Shown: positions 9,104 through 18,843, counted from the first letter of the stretch. The stretch is DNA of 33,081 nucleotides from Chromatiales bacterium (GCA_029864735.1 JAOTSW010000007.1:1-33081); one strand, 5' to 3'. The notes: generated from the letters alone by a model not told the origin. Program-made: numbers and translations.

Positions 9104-9186
9104 TCTGACCCCCTTTACGCCCTTTATGCCCCCAATGCGTCAATTAAAATAATCATAATGCCGATTCAGGGGATGCCGACCGGGCC

Positions 9187-10077
9187 TCAGCCAGGACGCC
9201 GACGCTCCAGCGGGCGGGTCAGGCAGGTCGGGCCGCCATCACCCTTGGTACTGATCTCAAATGCCGAGAATTTCAGCACTTCCACCCCGGCCTCCACCAG
9301 GCGCCCGGCGGTCTGCGGATTGCCATCCACCATCAGCACCTTGCGAGGGCCAATCGCCAAGACGTTTCCGGCGATGTCGTCGAACTCCCCCGCCGGCACC
9401 TCGACCAGGCCAATCCCGCGCTCCAGCAGCGCCTGGCGGAATCGCACCGGCATCAATGGCGAATACACCAGGGCCAGGTCATCGTCCAGGGGACTGATTA
9501 GGGACATCAGGTGAAAGACGTCGCCGGGGCCACGGAAATGAGGAAGGGGAACGGTGATCAACTCATCGACGCTGTCGCCCAGCAATTCTCGCAACTGGGC
9601 AATGCCCTGGGGGTTTGTCCGATATCCTTCGCCAACCGCTGCCAGGCGCGGTCCAAGCCAGACAAAGTCACCACCCTCCAGCCGGCCATCACCCTGGATG
9701 GCCCCGATTACCGGAATTCCCAGGCGTTCGTAAACCTGCCCCAGGTTCTCTGGTTCGGCCATTCGCGCCACTTTACCCATGCGGCAAAGAATCGCACCCC
9801 GGTCACAAATGATGGATGCATCCCGTGCATACAAGCTGTCCATGCTCAGGCCGTCTCCGGAACCGGCATAAATCACCTCGGCTCCCTGGCTGGCCAGGGC
9901 CGCGATAAACAACTCGTATTCCTTCACGGCCCGGTCAAAATCGGGCGGCGAGCGGTAATTCAATCGCTCCCACTGGGACTCGATATTGGCCTGGTCCACG
10001 AATGCATCATTGGGATGACGCACGATCACCCTCTCGAGTAAGGCGGTTTCGGACTGGCGCGTGGTAGTGGCTGACAC
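9187..10077 (-). CDS. Arginine deiminase/DDAH-superfamily amidinohydrolase
   Basis: Catalytic motifs LEGGDFVWLG, DVFHLMS (His) and GGPTCLTRPL (Cys). GTG start at 10077 (VSATTTRQSETALLERV) preferred over the 345-aa ORF start, which overlaps the divergent CDF gene. Confidence 0.8.
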   Translation of the reverse strand: MSATTTRQSETALLERVIVRHPNDAFVDQANIESQWERLNYRSPPDFDRAVKEYELFIAALASQGAEVIYAGSGDGLSMDSLYARDASIICDRGAILCRMGKVARMAEPENLGQVYERLGIPVIGAIQGDGRLEGGDFVWLGPRLAAVGEGYRTNPQGIAQLRELLGDSVDELITVPLPHFRGPGDVFHLMSLISPLDDDLALVYSPLMPVRFRQALLERGIGLVEVPAGEFDDIAGNVLAIGPRKVLMVDGNPQTAGRLVEAGVEVLKFSAFEISTKGDGGPTCLTRPLERRRPG

Positions 10078-10214
10078 GTTGTTATCCCCCGGGGAACGGC
10101 ATGCTTGGTCGATCAGGCATTTTGTACAGACCATCGCCCACTGTCTACCACCGGTTCTACGCCAGGCTCCTTTGCAGGCTATAATCATCCTCCACCAAAC
10201 GTCCGGAATAGCCC

Positions 10215-11156
10215 ATGTCCGCATCCGCAGGAAAAGTAGTCATTGCAGCCCTGGCGGGAAATTTCCTGATTGCCATGACAAAATTCACCGCTGCATCCAT
10301 TACCGGCAGTTCCGCCATGCTCTCCGAGGGCGTGCATTCGCTGGTGGATACCGGCAACCAGGGCTTGCTGCTACTGGGTATGAATCGGGCCAAACGCCCC
10401 GCCAGTCCCGGCTTCCCCTTTGGCCACGGCAAGGAAATCTATTTCTGGAGTTTCATGGTCGCGGTACTGCTGTTCGGGTTCGGCGCCGGCATCTCCATCT
10501 GGGAGGGCGTCAAGCACGTGATGCACCCGGTGGAAATGGTCAAACCCACCATTGCCTACATCGTCCTGGGCGCGAGCATCGTCTTCGAGGGAATCTCTTT
10601 TACCGTGGCGCTGCGAGAATTCAACAAGGTTCGTAACGGCCTGGGCTACTTCGAGGCGGCCAGCCGGGGCAAGGACCCGACATTTTTCGTGGTGTTGTTT
10701 GAAGATGGCGCGGCGATGATTGGCCTGATTGTGGCCTTGCTGGGCGTGTTCCTGGCCCAGGTGACGGGTTCACCCATCTGGGATGGCATCGCCTCCATCA
10801 TCATCGGACTGGTACTGGCCGCTGTCGCGATCTGGCTGGCCCGGGAAACCAAGGGCCTGCTTATCGGCGAAAGCGCCGACGAAATAGTGAGCGACAGAAT
10901 CCGCGACTGCGCTGCCGCCCAGCCAGGGATAGACAACGTGAACGAAATCGCGACCCTGCACATGGGACCGAACTTCATCGTGGTGAATATGAGCCTGGAT
11001 TTCGCCGAGAGATTGAACTCCACGGAGCTTGAGGCCCTGGTTTCCACCCTTAGCGAAGAGATCAAGGCAATTGACCGATCCATCAAGCGAGTGTTCATAG
11101 AAGCGAAGAGCAGCGCCAGCCATACCTTGGCGAATTCAGACCTGGCATCCGACTAG
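10215..11156 (+). CDS. Cation diffusion facilitator family transporter
   Basis: 313 aa with HSLVDTGNQGLLLLG, GFPFGHGKEIYFWSF, DGIASIIIGLVLA motifs and C-terminal cytoplasmic domain. Confidence 0.88.
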   Translation: MSASAGKVVIAALAGNFLIAMTKFTAASITGSSAMLSEGVHSLVDTGNQGLLLLGMNRAKRPASPGFPFGHGKEIYFWSFMVAVLLFGFGAGISIWEGVKHVMHPVEMVKPTIAYIVLGASIVFEGISFTVALREFNKVRNGLGYFEAASRGKDPTFFVVLFEDGAAMIGLIVALLGVFLAQVTGSPIWDGIASIIIGLVLAAVAIWLARETKGLLIGESADEIVSDRIRDCAAAQPGIDNVNEIATLHMGPNFIVVNMSLDFAERLNSTELEALVSTLSEEIKAIDRSIKRVFIEAKSSASHTLANSDLASD

Positions 11157-11204
11157 GCGCCGTCGCCAGGGGACAACCGGGCCGGCGACAACTGAACATA
11201 GAGA

Positions 11205-11232
11205 TTGACAGGAAATACTGGGAAGCTAGTCT
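11205..11232 (+). promoter_or_regulatory. Predicted sigma70 promoter TTGACA-N16-TAGTCT for ilvA
   Basis: -35 11205-11210, -10 11227-11232, 23 nt before the ATG. Confidence 0.4.
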
Positions 11233-11254
11233 CGCAAGGAAAGGCGGAGCACTG

Positions 11255-12778
11255 ATGCAGAATAAATATATCGAGAGAATCCTCACGGCCCGGGTTTACG
11301 ACGTGGCCCGGGAGACGCCAATGGAACTGGCGGCCGGGCTGTCAAGGCGACTGGATAATGATGTCCTGCTCAAACGCGAGGACCTCCAGCCCGTGTTCTC
11401 ATTCAAGCTCCGTGGGGCCTACAACAAGATTTCCCGCATGTCGGCAGACAGGCTCTCCCGGGGAGTGATTTGTGCCTCTGCCGGCAACCATGGCCAGGGC
11501 GTCGCACTGGCGGCCCAGAAGCGCGGGGCGCGAGCGGTCATCGTGATGCCGACCACCACCCCAAGCATCAAGGTCCAGGCTGTCCAGGCACTGGGCGGAG
11601 AAACCCTCAGCCACGGACAAACCTATGACGATGCCTACAGCCACGCCCTTGAACTGGCAGCGGCACAGGGACTGGAGTTCATTCATCCCTTCGATGATCC
11701 GGACATCATCGCGGGACAAGGCACCGTGGGCATGGAGATGCTGCGCCAGGCTCCCGAGAAACTGGACGCTATATTCATCCCGGTGGGCGGCGGTGGCCTG
11801 GCCGCCGGGGTAGCCACCTATGTGAAATACCTGCATCCGGAAACCCGGATAATCGGCGTGGAACCGGAGGATGCCGGCAGCATGTATGCCGCACTGGAAG
11901 CCGGTGAACCTGTCACCTTGAAGCAGGTGGGCATATTTGCAGACGGCGTGTCGGTCAGGCGGGTCGGCGACGAAACCTTCCGCCTGTGCAAGGAATTCCT
12001 GGACGAAGTAATCCTGGTTTCCACCGATGAAATATGCGCCGCTATCAAGGATATTTTCACCGACACCCGCTCAATCTCGGAACCCTCTGGAGCCCTGGCC
12101 GTGGCCGGGCTGAAACGCTACCTGGAAATTCACCCCGGCACAGGCCAAAGGCTGGCAGCTATCGTCACCGGCGCCAACATGAATTTCGACAGGCTGGGAC
12201 ATGTGGCGGAAAGGGCCAATATCGGCGAACACACCGAGGCCCTGTTCGCCGTGGAGATCCCGGAAGAGCCAGGCAGTTTCCTGCACTTTTGCGAGACCCT
12301 GGGTCAGCGAGTGGTCACCGAGTTTAACTATCGTTACGGGGACAACCGCCAGGCACGGATCTTCGTGGGCATCCAGTTGCAGCATGGAAATCGTGAACGT
12401 GAACAGGTGTTAAAACACCTCGTAGACTCGGGCTTCAACACCCTGGACATGAGCCACAACGAATTGGCCAAGCTGCATGTCAGACACATGGTGGGTGGGT
12501 ATGGACCCAGCCTGGCAGATGAACACTTGTTCCGGTTCGAGTTCCCCGAGCGACCGGGAGCGCTGATGAATTTCCTCAAGGCCGTGGGCAGCCAGTGGAA
12601 TATCAGCCTCTTCCACTATCGTAACCATGGATCAGATTACGGCCGCGTGCTGGCCGGCGTGCAGGTGCCGGGGAAGGACTGGGAGGAATTCGAGCAGCAT
12701 CTTTCTGAGCTGGGTTTCGCCTATTGGGAAGAGACCGACAACCCCGCCTACCGGATGTTCCTGGGCCCCAAGGACTGA
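11255..12778 (+). CDS. ilvA: Threonine ammonia-lyase, biosynthetic
   Basis: 507 aa; PLP motif SFKLRGAYNKI, ASAGNHGQGVALAA, GGGGLAAGVA; two ACT-like C-terminal regulatory repeats. Confidence 0.95.
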   Translation: MQNKYIERILTARVYDVARETPMELAAGLSRRLDNDVLLKREDLQPVFSFKLRGAYNKISRMSADRLSRGVICASAGNHGQGVALAAQKRGARAVIVMPTTTPSIKVQAVQALGGETLSHGQTYDDAYSHALELAAAQGLEFIHPFDDPDIIAGQGTVGMEMLRQAPEKLDAIFIPVGGGGLAAGVATYVKYLHPETRIIGVEPEDAGSMYAALEAGEPVTLKQVGIFADGVSVRRVGDETFRLCKEFLDEVILVSTDEICAAIKDIFTDTRSISEPSGALAVAGLKRYLEIHPGTGQRLAAIVTGANMNFDRLGHVAERANIGEHTEALFAVEIPEEPGSFLHFCETLGQRVVTEFNYRYGDNRQARIFVGIQLQHGNREREQVLKHLVDSGFNTLDMSHNELAKLHVRHMVGGYGPSLADEHLFRFEFPERPGALMNFLKAVGSQWNISLFHYRNHGSDYGRVLAGVQVPGKDWEEFEQHLSELGFAYWEETDNPAYRMFLGPKD

Positions 12779-12779
12779 C

Positions 12780-13613
12780 TCAGTGCACCAGGGTGGGCAT
12801 GCGGGGCGTGAAGGCCCGGTGTTCAATATGGCCATCGGTGATCCGAATCGCCGAGCTTTCCGGGATTTCCTCCCAGTAATCATCAAGGTGGGTGAAAGGT
12901 TCTGACACCACCGCCACCGTGTGTCGGTCGAACCTGGCGGCCATGGGATTCAATTCCTGCAGGGCATCCCGGGTCTTGCTGTGGAACAGCGATCGCGACT
13001 TTTTGCTGGTGGAATACCGGATTGCATACAAATCATGGCCATTGGTGAGTCCAACGGTCATCTGCATCGCGTTGGCAATCGCGTTTTCCTCGGCAAGATT
13101 CTCCACCAGTCCAACCATTAATTCGAAAGCGCCTATGGGGTCTTTCTCAAGCCCAAACCCAACAGCAAGGAAAAACATCAATTCCGAATCAGTGGTTCCG
13201 CGAATGTGATTGAACAACTCCGGTTTCACTTCCAGCATCAGGCTCCGGCGGATCATGTCGAAATGCTGAATCAGGCCGTTGTGCACAAAGCACCACTTCC
13301 CGTGCCGGAATGGGTGGCAGTTGCTGCGTTGAATTTCCGATCCGGTCGCCGCCCTGACATGGGCAAGAAATACCGAGCAGGTGATCTGGTTGGCCAGGTC
13401 ATGCAGGTTATCGTCATTCCAGGCCGGACGAATGGCGCGATACAGCCCCGGTAAATCACGGTTCTTGTACCAGGCTATTCCAAAGCCATCACCATTGGTG
13501 CGGGAAACGCTGCGCCGGGCAGCAAGGCTTTGCTGGATCAGGGAGTACTCTGTCTTGAACAGTAGTTCGTCCAGGAATACTTCGGTTCCCTTGTAGGCCA
13601 TCCAGCGACACAT
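12780..13613 (-). CDS. Class II glutamine amidotransferase (YafJ-like)
   Basis: Start chosen to place nucleophile Cys2 (MCRWMAYKG); TNGDGFGIAWY, HVRAATG, CHPFRHGKWCFVHNG. Confidence 0.87.
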   Translation of the reverse strand: MCRWMAYKGTEVFLDELLFKTEYSLIQQSLAARRSVSRTNGDGFGIAWYKNRDLPGLYRAIRPAWNDDNLHDLANQITCSVFLAHVRAATGSEIQRSNCHPFRHGKWCFVHNGLIQHFDMIRRSLMLEVKPELFNHIRGTTDSELMFFLAVGFGLEKDPIGAFELMVGLVENLAEENAIANAMQMTVGLTNGHDLYAIRYSTSKKSRSLFHSKTRDALQELNPMAARFDRHTVAVVSEPFTHLDDYWEEIPESSAIRITDGHIEHRAFTPRMPTLVH

Positions 13614-13674
13614 AGCACTCCTCCTTAGTTTCGCCAATCCAGGCTAACCGGAGGACACCAGCGCTACGGTAGGA

Positions 13675-14724
13675 CTAGCCAGCGCGTCCTATGCGCTGCC
13701 TGGCCATGGCGTCAGCAACCCTGTTGGTGCTCAGCCCCTGGCTATCTGCTGCCTGGAAAATCTCGGTCAAACGGCCGCCAATTTCTTCTAGCTTGGCCAT
13801 TACGTCCTTATCGTCGCCCAGATTCAAATATTCGTAGGCGACGTTGATGATGCCGCCTGCGTTAATCACATAATCCGGTGCATAAAGAATCCCCATCTCC
13901 TTCAGGGTGTCGCCATCCTCATCCGTGGCCAACTGGTTGTTGGCGCCGCCGGCGACGATAGAGACATTCAGCGTCGGAATAGTGTTCTCGTCCAGGATGC
14001 CGCCCAGGGCGCAGGGCGCCAGGACATCCGCCTTCCGGGACAGGATCTCATCGCAGGTCACTGCCACCGCACCGAACTCGTTCACAACACGCTGCACGGA
14101 GTCGGCGTTGATGTCGGCGACAATCAGCTTCGCACCGGCCTCATGCAAATCCTTGCACAGGTAGTAACCCACGTGGCCCACACCCTGAACCGAAACCGTC
14201 AAGCCATCGAGATCGCCGCGACCCAGTTTATGAGCGACCGCTGCCTTGATGCCGTGAAAAATGCCGCGAGCAGTCTTGGGCGAAGGATCGCCTCCGGCGC
14301 TCCCACTGTCATGGGGCAGACCACTGACAAACTGGGTACGTGTTGCAACGATTTCCATGTCCGAGACACTAATACCCACATCTTCAGCGGTGATGTATTC
14401 GCCACCCTGGGACTCCACCAGGTCTCCAAGAGCCTGGAACAACGCTTCGGACTTGTCCTTGCGCGAGTCACCAATAATCACGGCCTTGCCACCGCCCATG
14501 GGCAAACCGGCCATCGCATTCTTGTAGCTCATGCCGCGTGACAAGCGGAGGACGTCCTTGATGGCCTCATCATCAGACGCATAGGGCCACATCCGGCAAC
14601 CACCGGCGGCCGGTCCCAACTCGGTGGAATGGACAGCAAGAATAGCCTTCAGGCCGCTCTCGGGGTCGCAGCAAAACACCACGCGCTCGTGGTCATCAAA
14701 CGACATGTGCTGGAAAACGCTCAA
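13675..14724 (-). CDS. Leu/Phe/Val (Glu-family) amino acid dehydrogenase
   Basis: GPAAGGCRMWPY, MSYKNAMAGLPMGGGKAVI, VSVQGVGHVGYYLC Rossmann motif, CALGGILDENTI. Confidence 0.9.
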   Translation of the reverse strand: MSVFQHMSFDDHERVVFCCDPESGLKAILAVHSTELGPAAGGCRMWPYASDDEAIKDVLRLSRGMSYKNAMAGLPMGGGKAVIIGDSRKDKSEALFQALGDLVESQGGEYITAEDVGISVSDMEIVATRTQFVSGLPHDSGSAGGDPSPKTARGIFHGIKAAVAHKLGRGDLDGLTVSVQGVGHVGYYLCKDLHEAGAKLIVADINADSVQRVVNEFGAVAVTCDEILSRKADVLAPCALGGILDENTIPTLNVSIVAGGANNQLATDEDGDTLKEMGILYAPDYVINAGGIINVAYEYLNLGDDKDVMAKLEEIGGRLTEIFQAADSQGLSTNRVADAMARQRIGRAG

Positions 14725-14817
14725 GGTGGCCTCCGGGACTTCTGGCTTCAGATTCGCAAGCCGCTATTGTACTAGAAATAGGCCCCCAAGAAGCGCTACA
14801 CGGGAAGGTTTTTCACC

Positions 14818-15666
14818 TTAAATATTAATATTCAGGCCCAGCCTTTTCACCGCCGGCCCATAAAATGGTGCGCTTGCCTCGGGGCTATCGCCAAGGGCCG
14901 TGGAAAACCGACTCCAGGCCACGGTAAGACAGTCCACGATCGTGCACCAGGCGGCCAGGTCGTCCCGGTGAGCTTGCTCCCGGGTCTTGCCCACATAGGA
15001 GCACCACAGGGCTTCGGTTTCATCCTCATCCAGGCCGTGGTAGCAAACCAGGGTAGCCAGGTCGATCAGCGGAGCACCCCCGTTGGCAAATTCCCAGTCG
15101 ATGAACCGGGTGCTGCAGCCCTGGATAATATTCCCACACCATATATCGTAGTGGCACAGCACCGACCGCCCGCTATGCAGACGCCCCATCGCACCGGTCA
15201 CGATTTCCATCAAGCGCGAACGCAATGCCGGATCGGCATTTTCAAGGTAAAGCTCCACGGTCTTGACCGGATTGCATTCGGTTCCCGGCGGATTGTAGCT
15301 GTGCAGTCTTGCCAGGGCGTCGGTCAGCGCCTCCAGCTCAGCGGACTGGGTCAGCATGTTTCGAGACCAGCTCACGCCGGGCAGGTACTCGTAAACGATG
15401 AAATTCTTGTCCTGGTCAAACATCACCGGAGAAGGCGCCAGCCCGCTACCCTCGAGCAGCTTCAGCACCTTGAACTCGCGCTCCAGGTCCCGAGTGCCAT
15501 CGGGGTGGCCTCCCCGCCTGACCATGTACCGGGTATCGCCGGCGGTGAGTTTTAGCGCCGGGAAGACATTGCTGTGTGACATTAACTCCAGCTTTGATGC
15601 GTCGGCCTTTCCCGCCAGGTCCAGGCGTCCGAGGAGGTAAGCCAGGAATTGATCATTAGCGGTCAT
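14818..15666 (-). CDS. APH/choline-kinase-fold phosphotransferase, probable thiamine kinase by context
   Basis: Brenner motif LCHYDIWCGNII and IDWEFANGG; start overlaps the PnuC-like gene by 4 nt in the TPP-riboswitch operon. Confidence 0.75.
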   Translation of the reverse strand: MTANDQFLAYLLGRLDLAGKADASKLELMSHSNVFPALKLTAGDTRYMVRRGGHPDGTRDLEREFKVLKLLEGSGLAPSPVMFDQDKNFIVYEYLPGVSWSRNMLTQSAELEALTDALARLHSYNPPGTECNPVKTVELYLENADPALRSRLMEIVTGAMGRLHSGRSVLCHYDIWCGNIIQGCSTRFIDWEFANGGAPLIDLATLVCYHGLDEDETEALWCSYVGKTREQAHRDDLAAWCTIVDCLTVAWSRFSTALGDSPEASAPFYGPAVKRLGLNINI

Positions 15667-16268
15667 GCAGGACTATCTGTTAGCTGGCGACGCGTGTTCT
15701 GCCAGCCAATGTATCCAAATACAGAAATCACCACATAAAGGGCGAATAACAGCGCCGTAAGGGCCAGCCCTCGACTGTCGTAGATATAGATCGACAGACC
15801 GTCGATCACTATCCAGTACAGCCAGTTCTCAAGTTTTTTCCGGGTTACCAGGAAAGTCGTCCAGACCGCCGCCCAGGTAGTGAATGAATCCAGGTACGGG
15901 AATGCGGCCTCGGTGTAGCTGGACAGCAGCCAGCCGGACAGGGCGCTTAAGGCCAGCACGATGGTGATGGCTACGCCATGAACAGACAATGGATAGCTGG
16001 AAACCTCCAGGTGTTTTCCGCCCGCACCGCCACGGCGCCATTGCTGCCATCCGTATACGGCCATGGCCAGGTAAAACACTTGCAGCACAGATTCCATGTA
16101 CAGCCGTGCGTCAAAAAACAGGTAGAGGTAAATGGCCGTACTGACAAAGGCGGCAGCCCAGCACCACAGACTCTCTTTCACCGCCAACAGCAAATAGCCA
16201 ATGGCAAGCACCACTGCCACCAGTTCAAGGTGGTTCATGGCAAGAAAGTCGGCGACAAGTTGCTGCAT
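15663..16268 (-). CDS. pnuT: PnuC-family permease, probable thiamine transporter (PnuT) by context
   Basis: 201-aa membrane protein with PnuC features (ESLWCWAAAFVSTAIYLYLFFDARLYMESVLQVFYLAMAVYGWQQW; NWLYWIVIDGLSIYIYDSRG). Confidence 0.82.
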   Translation of the reverse strand: MQQLVADFLAMNHLELVAVVLAIGYLLLAVKESLWCWAAAFVSTAIYLYLFFDARLYMESVLQVFYLAMAVYGWQQWRRGGAGGKHLEVSSYPLSVHGVAITIVLALSALSGWLLSSYTEAAFPYLDSFTTWAAVWTTFLVTRKKLENWLYWIVIDGLSIYIYDSRGLALTALLFALYVVISVFGYIGWQNTRRQLTDSPA

Positions 16269-16270
16269 GT

Positions 16271-16525
16271 TCAGCTCACCGGCCTCACATCGCCCGAAAG
16301 GACTTTCATCACGAAAGACGCCTGCCCCCGAGACTGGTGAGCACTTTGCATTTCCCGGGACAGCAAGCTCATGACGGTTTCGTACTCGCCAAAAACCTGG
16401 GTACTGGTCGGGTTCGTGTGAACCTCCAGTTCAGGATGGCTATTGAGCGCCTCGATAAATTCCACGATGCCGCACAGGTAGTCATCGGCCAGCGGATACA
16501 TGCTTATTTCAACGGTCACTTTCAC
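16271..16525 (-). CDS. YkoF/MTH1187-like thiamine-binding protein
   Basis: 84-aa small protein (MKVTVEISMYPLADDYLCGIVEFIEALNS..HTNPTSTQVFGEYE); tight position in the operon. Confidence 0.75.
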   Translation of the reverse strand: MKVTVEISMYPLADDYLCGIVEFIEALNSHPELEVHTNPTSTQVFGEYETVMSLLSREMQSAHQSRGQASFVMKVLSGDVRPVS

Positions 16526-16540
16526 GGGGATTCTCCCAGC

Positions 16541-18628
16541 CTAGTAGCGGTAACTGAGGGTCACGCCAAGCTGGCGCGGATCACCCTGGCGGGTGTAGAG
16601 CTTTTCAATCCAGTCCGGGGGCTCGTTGGCAAAAAAGAACCCACGCACCGGGTATTCCTGGTCCAGCAGGTTCCTGGCCCAGACCTGCACATCCCAGTGC
16701 AAACCCTGGTAGCCCAGCCTGGCATTCAGCAGGCTGTAGCTGGTGGAGCGCTGATCATGGCTGTCGGAAAAGTAAAAGCCATCCTTGCCGCCCAGGTCGG
16801 CCCGGGCGTAGTAGCCCTGGCTCGAGTGATAGCTCAGGCCCAGATTGTAATTCCAGGACGGCGCATGGGCCTGCTCCCGACCATCCAGCACACGGGTGCC
16901 CGCCTGGTAGTCCTTGAACTCGGCATGCAGCAAACCCAGCGCGCCGTGCAGGGTCCATCCCTGGGCGAAATCCCACTGCAATTCAGCCTCCAGGCCGTAG
17001 TTCACGCCCTCGGCAGCATTGTCGTTGTAGAACGTGAATGACAGCGGATCGGTGGGATCATCCTGGAAGGAAGTGCTGACCTGTGCGTCATCCCGATCCA
17101 TGTAAAACACGGCCATGGATCCGCGCAAACCCTTTTCCGGCACCGCAGTCTTCAGGCCGAGCTCCAGGTTCCACAGGTACTCGGGATCAAATTCCCGGCG
17201 CTCGGCGGGAATTGAAGGGTTGATGTTGAAGCCCCCTGCCTTGTAACCGCGCGATAGTGTGGAATACACGCGAGTAAGGGGAGCCATTTGATAACTCAGG
17301 GTGAGATGACCGCCGGGCATGTTGTCGGCAGGTTCAAAATCCACCCCCTGGCTGTCGCTGTACGTGGCGTCACGCTGTTCCAGCCTCAAGCCCAACGCCA
17401 GGTTCCATCGCTCTGCCAGCTGGGAATCCAGTTGTCCGAACAGTGCCAGGTTGGTGGCCTGGTACTCAGAATAAAGCGAACGGTAGATATCGCCATTATA
17501 GGTATCCAGGATATCGTTGCTCTCCTCCACGTCCAGGGCGTACAGACCAAGCACCCAGCCGGTGGTCCCGGAAAGTAGTTCGGCTCCCGGGCGAGAACTC
17601 AGGCGCAGTTCCTGGCTCAGGCTGTTGCGCTTCCTGTCGGTCGTGGAGAAAAAGTCATAGGGTCCGTTGACCCCCCAACTGTCGTCATTACCCCAATCCC
17701 CGTCGAAACTGAACAGCACATCGCTATCGGCCAGGGTGCTGATGCTCAGCAGGGAAACCCGCTCAGACAGATCCCACTCGATGCGCATGGCTCCGGCCGC
17801 GGTGCGCTGACTGTCCCGGCCGGGCTTGTCCGACAGGGTGGTCAGGGAGTTATCAATCGCCCAGGCGTCATAGCCGTTATCAAGGTCCACGAGCATGCCG
17901 GTGAACTTCACCCGCAAGTTCTCGGACGGCTCCCAGTGCAACTTGCCCCGGGTGGTTAATTCATCGCGACCGTTTGTATCGCTGGCGCCAAGGTAGGAAT
18001 TATCCCGGAAACCGTCCTGGGAATACTGCTGGGCAACGACCCGGTAGCTGAGGTCCTCGCCCAGGGGCCCGCCAAAGGCAAGGCCTGCGCCGACGGTGGC
18101 ATCACTGCCCAGGGTGGTTTCAGCAATAAACTCCGGAGAATCTCCCGGATCCACCGTCCGCACCGAAATCAAACCGGCCAGGGCATTCGCCCCATTGACT
18201 GTCCCCTGGGGTCCCCTGAGCACCTCGATCTGCCGGGTGTCGAACAGGGTAGCCACGCCCCCCATCCCGCTGAAATCAATATCGTCCACCAGGAAGCCCA
18301 CGGAAGGGTTGGGAGCGCCTTCATACTGGCTGCGCTCGCCGATTCCGCGAATCTGGAAATATCGGGGTCGAGAGGTGCCGCCCGCCCAATTCAGGTTCGG
18401 AACCAATTGGGAAAGGCTTTCAAAATGCTGCTGCCCCGCTTCCTTGATCAGCGCCTCGTCCATCACGCTCACGCTGGCGGCGGTCTCCATTTCGGAAGCC
18501 TCTCGCAACGATGCGGTGACCGTAAGGGTCTCCATCAGGGGATCAGTAGAATCCTGCGCATTGCCAACCGATGCACAGGCCAGGGTGCAGGTGGTGGCGG
18601 CAATCAGCAGGCGGGGTAATCTATTCAT
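16541..18628 (-). CDS. TonB-dependent outer membrane receptor, probable thiamine uptake
   Basis: Signal peptide MNRLPRLLIAATTCTLACASVGNAQ, TonB-box-like ETLTVTA, plug and beta-barrel sequence, aromatic-rich C-terminus (TLSYRY). Confidence 0.87.
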   Translation of the reverse strand: MNRLPRLLIAATTCTLACASVGNAQDSTDPLMETLTVTASLREASEMETAASVSVMDEALIKEAGQQHFESLSQLVPNLNWAGGTSRPRYFQIRGIGERSQYEGAPNPSVGFLVDDIDFSGMGGVATLFDTRQIEVLRGPQGTVNGANALAGLISVRTVDPGDSPEFIAETTLGSDATVGAGLAFGGPLGEDLSYRVVAQQYSQDGFRDNSYLGASDTNGRDELTTRGKLHWEPSENLRVKFTGMLVDLDNGYDAWAIDNSLTTLSDKPGRDSQRTAAGAMRIEWDLSERVSLLSISTLADSDVLFSFDGDWGNDDSWGVNGPYDFFSTTDRKRNSLSQELRLSSRPGAELLSGTTGWVLGLYALDVEESNDILDTYNGDIYRSLYSEYQATNLALFGQLDSQLAERWNLALGLRLEQRDATYSDSQGVDFEPADNMPGGHLTLSYQMAPLTRVYSTLSRGYKAGGFNINPSIPAERREFDPEYLWNLELGLKTAVPEKGLRGSMAVFYMDRDDAQVSTSFQDDPTDPLSFTFYNDNAAEGVNYGLEAELQWDFAQGWTLHGALGLLHAEFKDYQAGTRVLDGREQAHAPSWNYNLGLSYHSSQGYYARADLGGKDGFYFSDSHDQRSTSYSLLNARLGYQGLHWDVQVWARNLLDQEYPVRGFFFANEPPDWIEKLYTRQGDPRQLGVTLSYRY

Positions 18629-18634
18629 GTAACA

Positions 18635-18663
18635 GGATCTCCTGGGCAATATCCGGGAGATCC
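18635..18663 (-). promoter_or_regulatory. RBS-sequestering hairpin (likely riboswitch expression platform)
   Basis: Perfect 8-bp inverted repeat GGATCTCC/GGAGATCC (18656-18663 / 18635-18642); the 3' arm contains the SD (AGGAG) of the TonB receptor gene. Confidence 0.65.
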
Positions 18664-18705
18664 GGTAGTGAGCGATGAGGTGGCTGGTTTGCCGGAGAAA
18701 GGCAC

Positions 18706-18800
18706 CTAGTCCCTACGCCGGCACTATCCGGATCAGGTTCAAAGGGTTCCCAACCACCATGGTCACGGTCGGTATCTCAGGCCATCCAGGCCACCCCTAA
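18706..18800 (-). promoter_or_regulatory. TPP (THI box) riboswitch
   Basis: Minus strand AGGGGTGG..CCTGAGATACC..GAACCCTTTGAACCTGATCCGGATAGTGCCGGCGTAGGGACTAGG; THI-box core CTGAGA and GAACCTGATCCGG(A)TA(G)TGCCGGCGTAGGGA. Confidence 0.95.
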
Positions 18801-18843
18801 GGCGGGCCCTAATATACCCCAGGACGGGATATTAAGACAGCAA

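Noticed and set aside
10078-10224. N-terminal extension of the ADI/DDAH-like ORF
   Set aside because: Overlaps the divergent CDF gene and reads as non-homologous sequence (MRTWAIPDVWWRMIIACKGAWRR...).
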